Assembly: GCA_003864495.1 (NCBI GenBank)
Contig: ML133487.1
Coordinates: 310,001 to 374,000 of the forward strand
Source: Nemopilema nomurai
Taxonomy: Eukaryota; Cnidaria; Scyphozoa; Rhizostomeae; Rhizostomatidae
Reading direction: 5' to 3'
Length of the DNA stretch: 64,000 nt
The notes below the pieces were generated by a model. It did no database searches and was not told where the DNA came from. It worked only from the letters and a program-made list of their open reading frames with translations. This document shows positions 61,701 through 64,000 of the stretch, in pieces (position 1 is the stretch's first letter; every line of letters starts with the position of its first letter). The position numbers were made by a program, and so were the translations under genes.

Positions 61701-63033
61701 TATATATGTTTTTAACAGTTTTAATTTATACTTATCAGCAGGTAAAGTATTTTTATTTGGTATTGAGCATTTACAAATACTTATTATTTTACCTCAAAGC
61801 TGCCATTAACTAAAAAGAATAAAATCAGGTTATGTTCTGAAAGTAAGGTTGCAGTTCATTTATTGTCTTTGAGTGAAGTTTTATGTTTGATTTTAATCAT
61901 TTGAAATTATCTATGTTATTATATTAGTCAAAATTGTAATGAAAATAATGAGTATCAATGATTCCTTACAGGCTTGCAAAGGAAGATGACAAGATAGCTC
62001 GCCAGAAAGAAGAAAGAGAAATGAGACACGCGGAAAGGTAATTTGATGTTGTTTTAATGCTATGGTCTGTTTGCTTGGCTTTTCATGAGCAGGCAAAAAA
62101 TCACCAGATACGGTTAGGAAAGAAAAATATTTTGGTGCAAGAAATACCCTGATATCATTTTTTTTTATTCTACCATTGCCTTGTGTGCTAAGAATATTCA
62201 ACACCAACTACCACCAAAATTAAACGCCCAGAAGTGACAAAGGTAAGTAATTTGCCGGGTCCAAAGTATTGAAAGTCCATGAATTATGCATTAGGCAGAT
62301 TGCAAGGGCCTTAATGCTGTAGTTTATTTCTGCAAGGCTGTATACAGCTGAAAATACTTAAATTCTTGACCAATACAATGAGATTTTTGAGTATTTTTGA
62401 GAACATTTTAGCTTTAACTTGGGAGTCTGTTCATCAATTGTTTTTGGTTACAAAGGTTTTCTGTCTGTTGTTGTACAATGAAATGTGTTATATGAGAGAA
62501 GGTACTTTAATGTGTTCTTAATTATGTATGAAAGCAACAGTAGGTATCAAGTCATTCTCCTTACTTTCACAGGAGTGCAGAGAGAAGACAAAAACATGAC
62601 GAAATAAGAATGAAATACGGTATGCCATCAGACATGAGTGTAAAATAAAATCCACATATGCTGCTAAAACTTTTAGAACATCGGCAGTATTGTTTTACAT
62701 TTCACTCGCTCATCATCTCCTTTCAAAGAATTTTGAATTTTTTAATAATAGAAAGTTCATACTTTGATTTATTTCTTGTAGGAGATGGGGTTGAACTGTC
62801 TATAATATGTTCCTTAGATATAGCACATAAAAGTCCTTAGAATGCTTTGCTGCTGTGTACTGGTGTCACAGATTTCTACACCTTGTTTATTAATGATTCT
62901 AGTTCTCAAGAATGTGTATTCCTCCAATTGAGTCATTTTATGATTAGCACCAGAGCATCTTGTTATTTTAGGTCTTTTCAAGGATGGCGATGAGAAGGAT
63001 TCTGCAAAGTATCAACGTTTTGATGTTGCTTGA
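58757..63033 (+). CDS. PTTG1IP: PTTG1IP-like single-pass membrane protein
   Basis: Homologue of pituitary tumor-transforming 1 interacting protein, a type I membrane protein whose vertebrate member binds securin. Exons: 58757-58835, 60257-60312, 60676-60778, 61525-61645, 61972-62037, 62573-62619, 62972-63033; phases match and give 177 residues (human 180). Order: signal peptide (about 1-25); short Cys-rich PSI-like ectodomain (about 28-80; C-x7-C-x2-C-x5-C-x2-C-x5-C spacing visible); transmembrane helix (about 85-108) ending in a Cys cluster YCCCC and basic RKCSKRR; cytoplasmic charged helix (about 113-160, likely coiled coil); conserved HDEIRMKYGLFK; C-terminal YQRF, a YxxPhi-type sorting motif equivalent to the vertebrate YARF. 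The last feature and the HDEIR-KYGLFK block make the assignment firm. Whether it binds securin in this organism is not shown. Confidence 0.92.
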
Positions 63034-64000
63034 ACTAACACAATGCTGCTTAACCTATTAGTCTTTTTGCTCTTAACAACCCCACTGTAGCAACCTGTCG
63101 TTGGCATACTTAGGCATATATCCAATTGTGCATTGCTAGAAATTTGTATGTTGTACAGGCAAAGCACATACTACCACTTCAAATGCAGAATTTTGTCAAA
63201 TCTCAAACCTTATTTGCCTAAAACAGGCACTTTCTTGTGGATGCAGCTCGCCTGAAAATCAACTCATATTTCCTTTATTTTTCCTTCCTCAGCTGATTAG
63301 CATGTGGGAAAACTTTTGGAAGTTGTTTCTGGCTATCATAATTACACAATTTTACATGGTAGTAAACTACCAAATCTCGGTCTCTTTCAGTTTTGTTAAG
63401 AATATGTGTTTCTACATGGAAAAAGGCTACAAAATGTGAAGTTACCCTATTTAGAAAGAATGTCGTTATTTAGAAAGTAGGGTTATGAGACATAATGTTC
63501 CTCTTCAAATGGAGACAAAATGAGCCCAGGATAAAACGCATCATTTTTAACTCTTCTATGATTATTTTGAAGTTCTTTTTTCAGACCATATAATCTTTTG
63601 TAATTATCATTTTCAAAGCTTCTTACAGCTTGAAATTTAAGACTTTTCTCAAGCTCTTTATTCACGAATTTATGAATAATCGAATTGTAAGAGAATGATC
63701 CAATGGTAGCATTGATTAGACTGCAATTATTGCCAAAGTATCGAATGAAGAAGTTTAGTGCTGTGTTCGTGTGTTTATATATTCTGATTTTTAATATGCT
63801 GGACTCTTTACTGGTTTTTGTTATTTGCCTTATTGATTAAGTGTTGTTTGTAAGACACATGCAAATGAAGAACTGGTACTCTATTCGCATGCTTTCTCAC
63901 TATCAATAATAATATACATTCACGAATTAATTTCAATCAAAGTTTTGAAACACCAATGTGAAATATGCAAGTTGATAACAACTATATCTATTGCATGTGA
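63034..64000. other. PTTG1IP 3' flank
   Basis: Presumably the 3' UTR and downstream DNA. It is AT-rich. I saw no canonical AATAAA and no other gene; the minus-strand open frame at 63483-63665 is unsupported. Confidence 0.5.

Noticed and set aside
1..64000. tRNA or rRNA genes
   Set aside because: Looking for a B-box like GGTTCGANNCC with a plausible A-box, and for conserved rRNA cores, gave nothing convincing by eye; a covariance-model scan could still find one.

Overview
This window is nuclear DNA from an intron-rich invertebrate animal, most plausibly a cnidarian or a similar marine invertebrate; the species cannot be fixed from the sequence. The evidence is many short phase-consistent exons (GT-AG, one GC-AG), AT-rich introns, metazoan gene families (SH2-C1-RhoGAP chimaerin, PTTG1IP), TA-flanked miniature transposons, and no bacterial operon logic. 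All gene models were built by hand: each splice junction was checked for donor and acceptor and for reading phase, and each total coding length divides by three.

Layout. 1-5078: no gene recognised. 5079-14822 (+): a four-exon secreted protein (548 aa) carrying a C13/caspase-like (clan CD) fold in which both catalytic positions appear to be Asn; a further coding-looking exon lies at 16877-17081. 19701-24797 (-): PDIA4 (ERp72), 8 exons, 636 aa, three CGHC sites, C-terminal KDEL. 26109-37122 (+): STT3B, the catalytic subunit of oligosaccharyltransferase, 20 exons, 807 aa. 39677-46337 (+): EIF4B, 9 exons, 529 aa. 48661-55713 (+): chimaerin, 15 exons, about 478 aa. 58757-63033 (+): PTTG1IP, 7 coding exons, 177 aa.

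How the genes relate. PDIA4 and STT3B are divergent neighbours 1.3 kb apart and both act on nascent secretory proteins in the ER: STT3B N-glycosylates, PDIA4 forms and isomerises disulfides. The shared intergenic stretch holds a CCAAT-N9-CCGCG site, one base from the canonical ER-stress element CCAAT-N9-CCACG, which suggests unfolded-protein-response control. EIF4B (translation initiation), chimaerin (Rac-GAP signalling) and PTTG1IP (single-pass membrane protein) follow head to tail on the + strand with no evident functional link.

Repeats and mobile DNA: two TA-flanked MITE-like elements (18043-18318 and 20911-21439), a foldback fragment (38533-38701), a dispersed family with three copies (about 41.9, 43.6 and 47.7 kb), a four-copy 52-bp tandem array that duplicates a chimaerin 5' splice site, a 300-bp pyrimidine tract in an EIF4B intron, and many small intronic direct duplications. 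No rRNA, tRNA or CRISPR array was seen.
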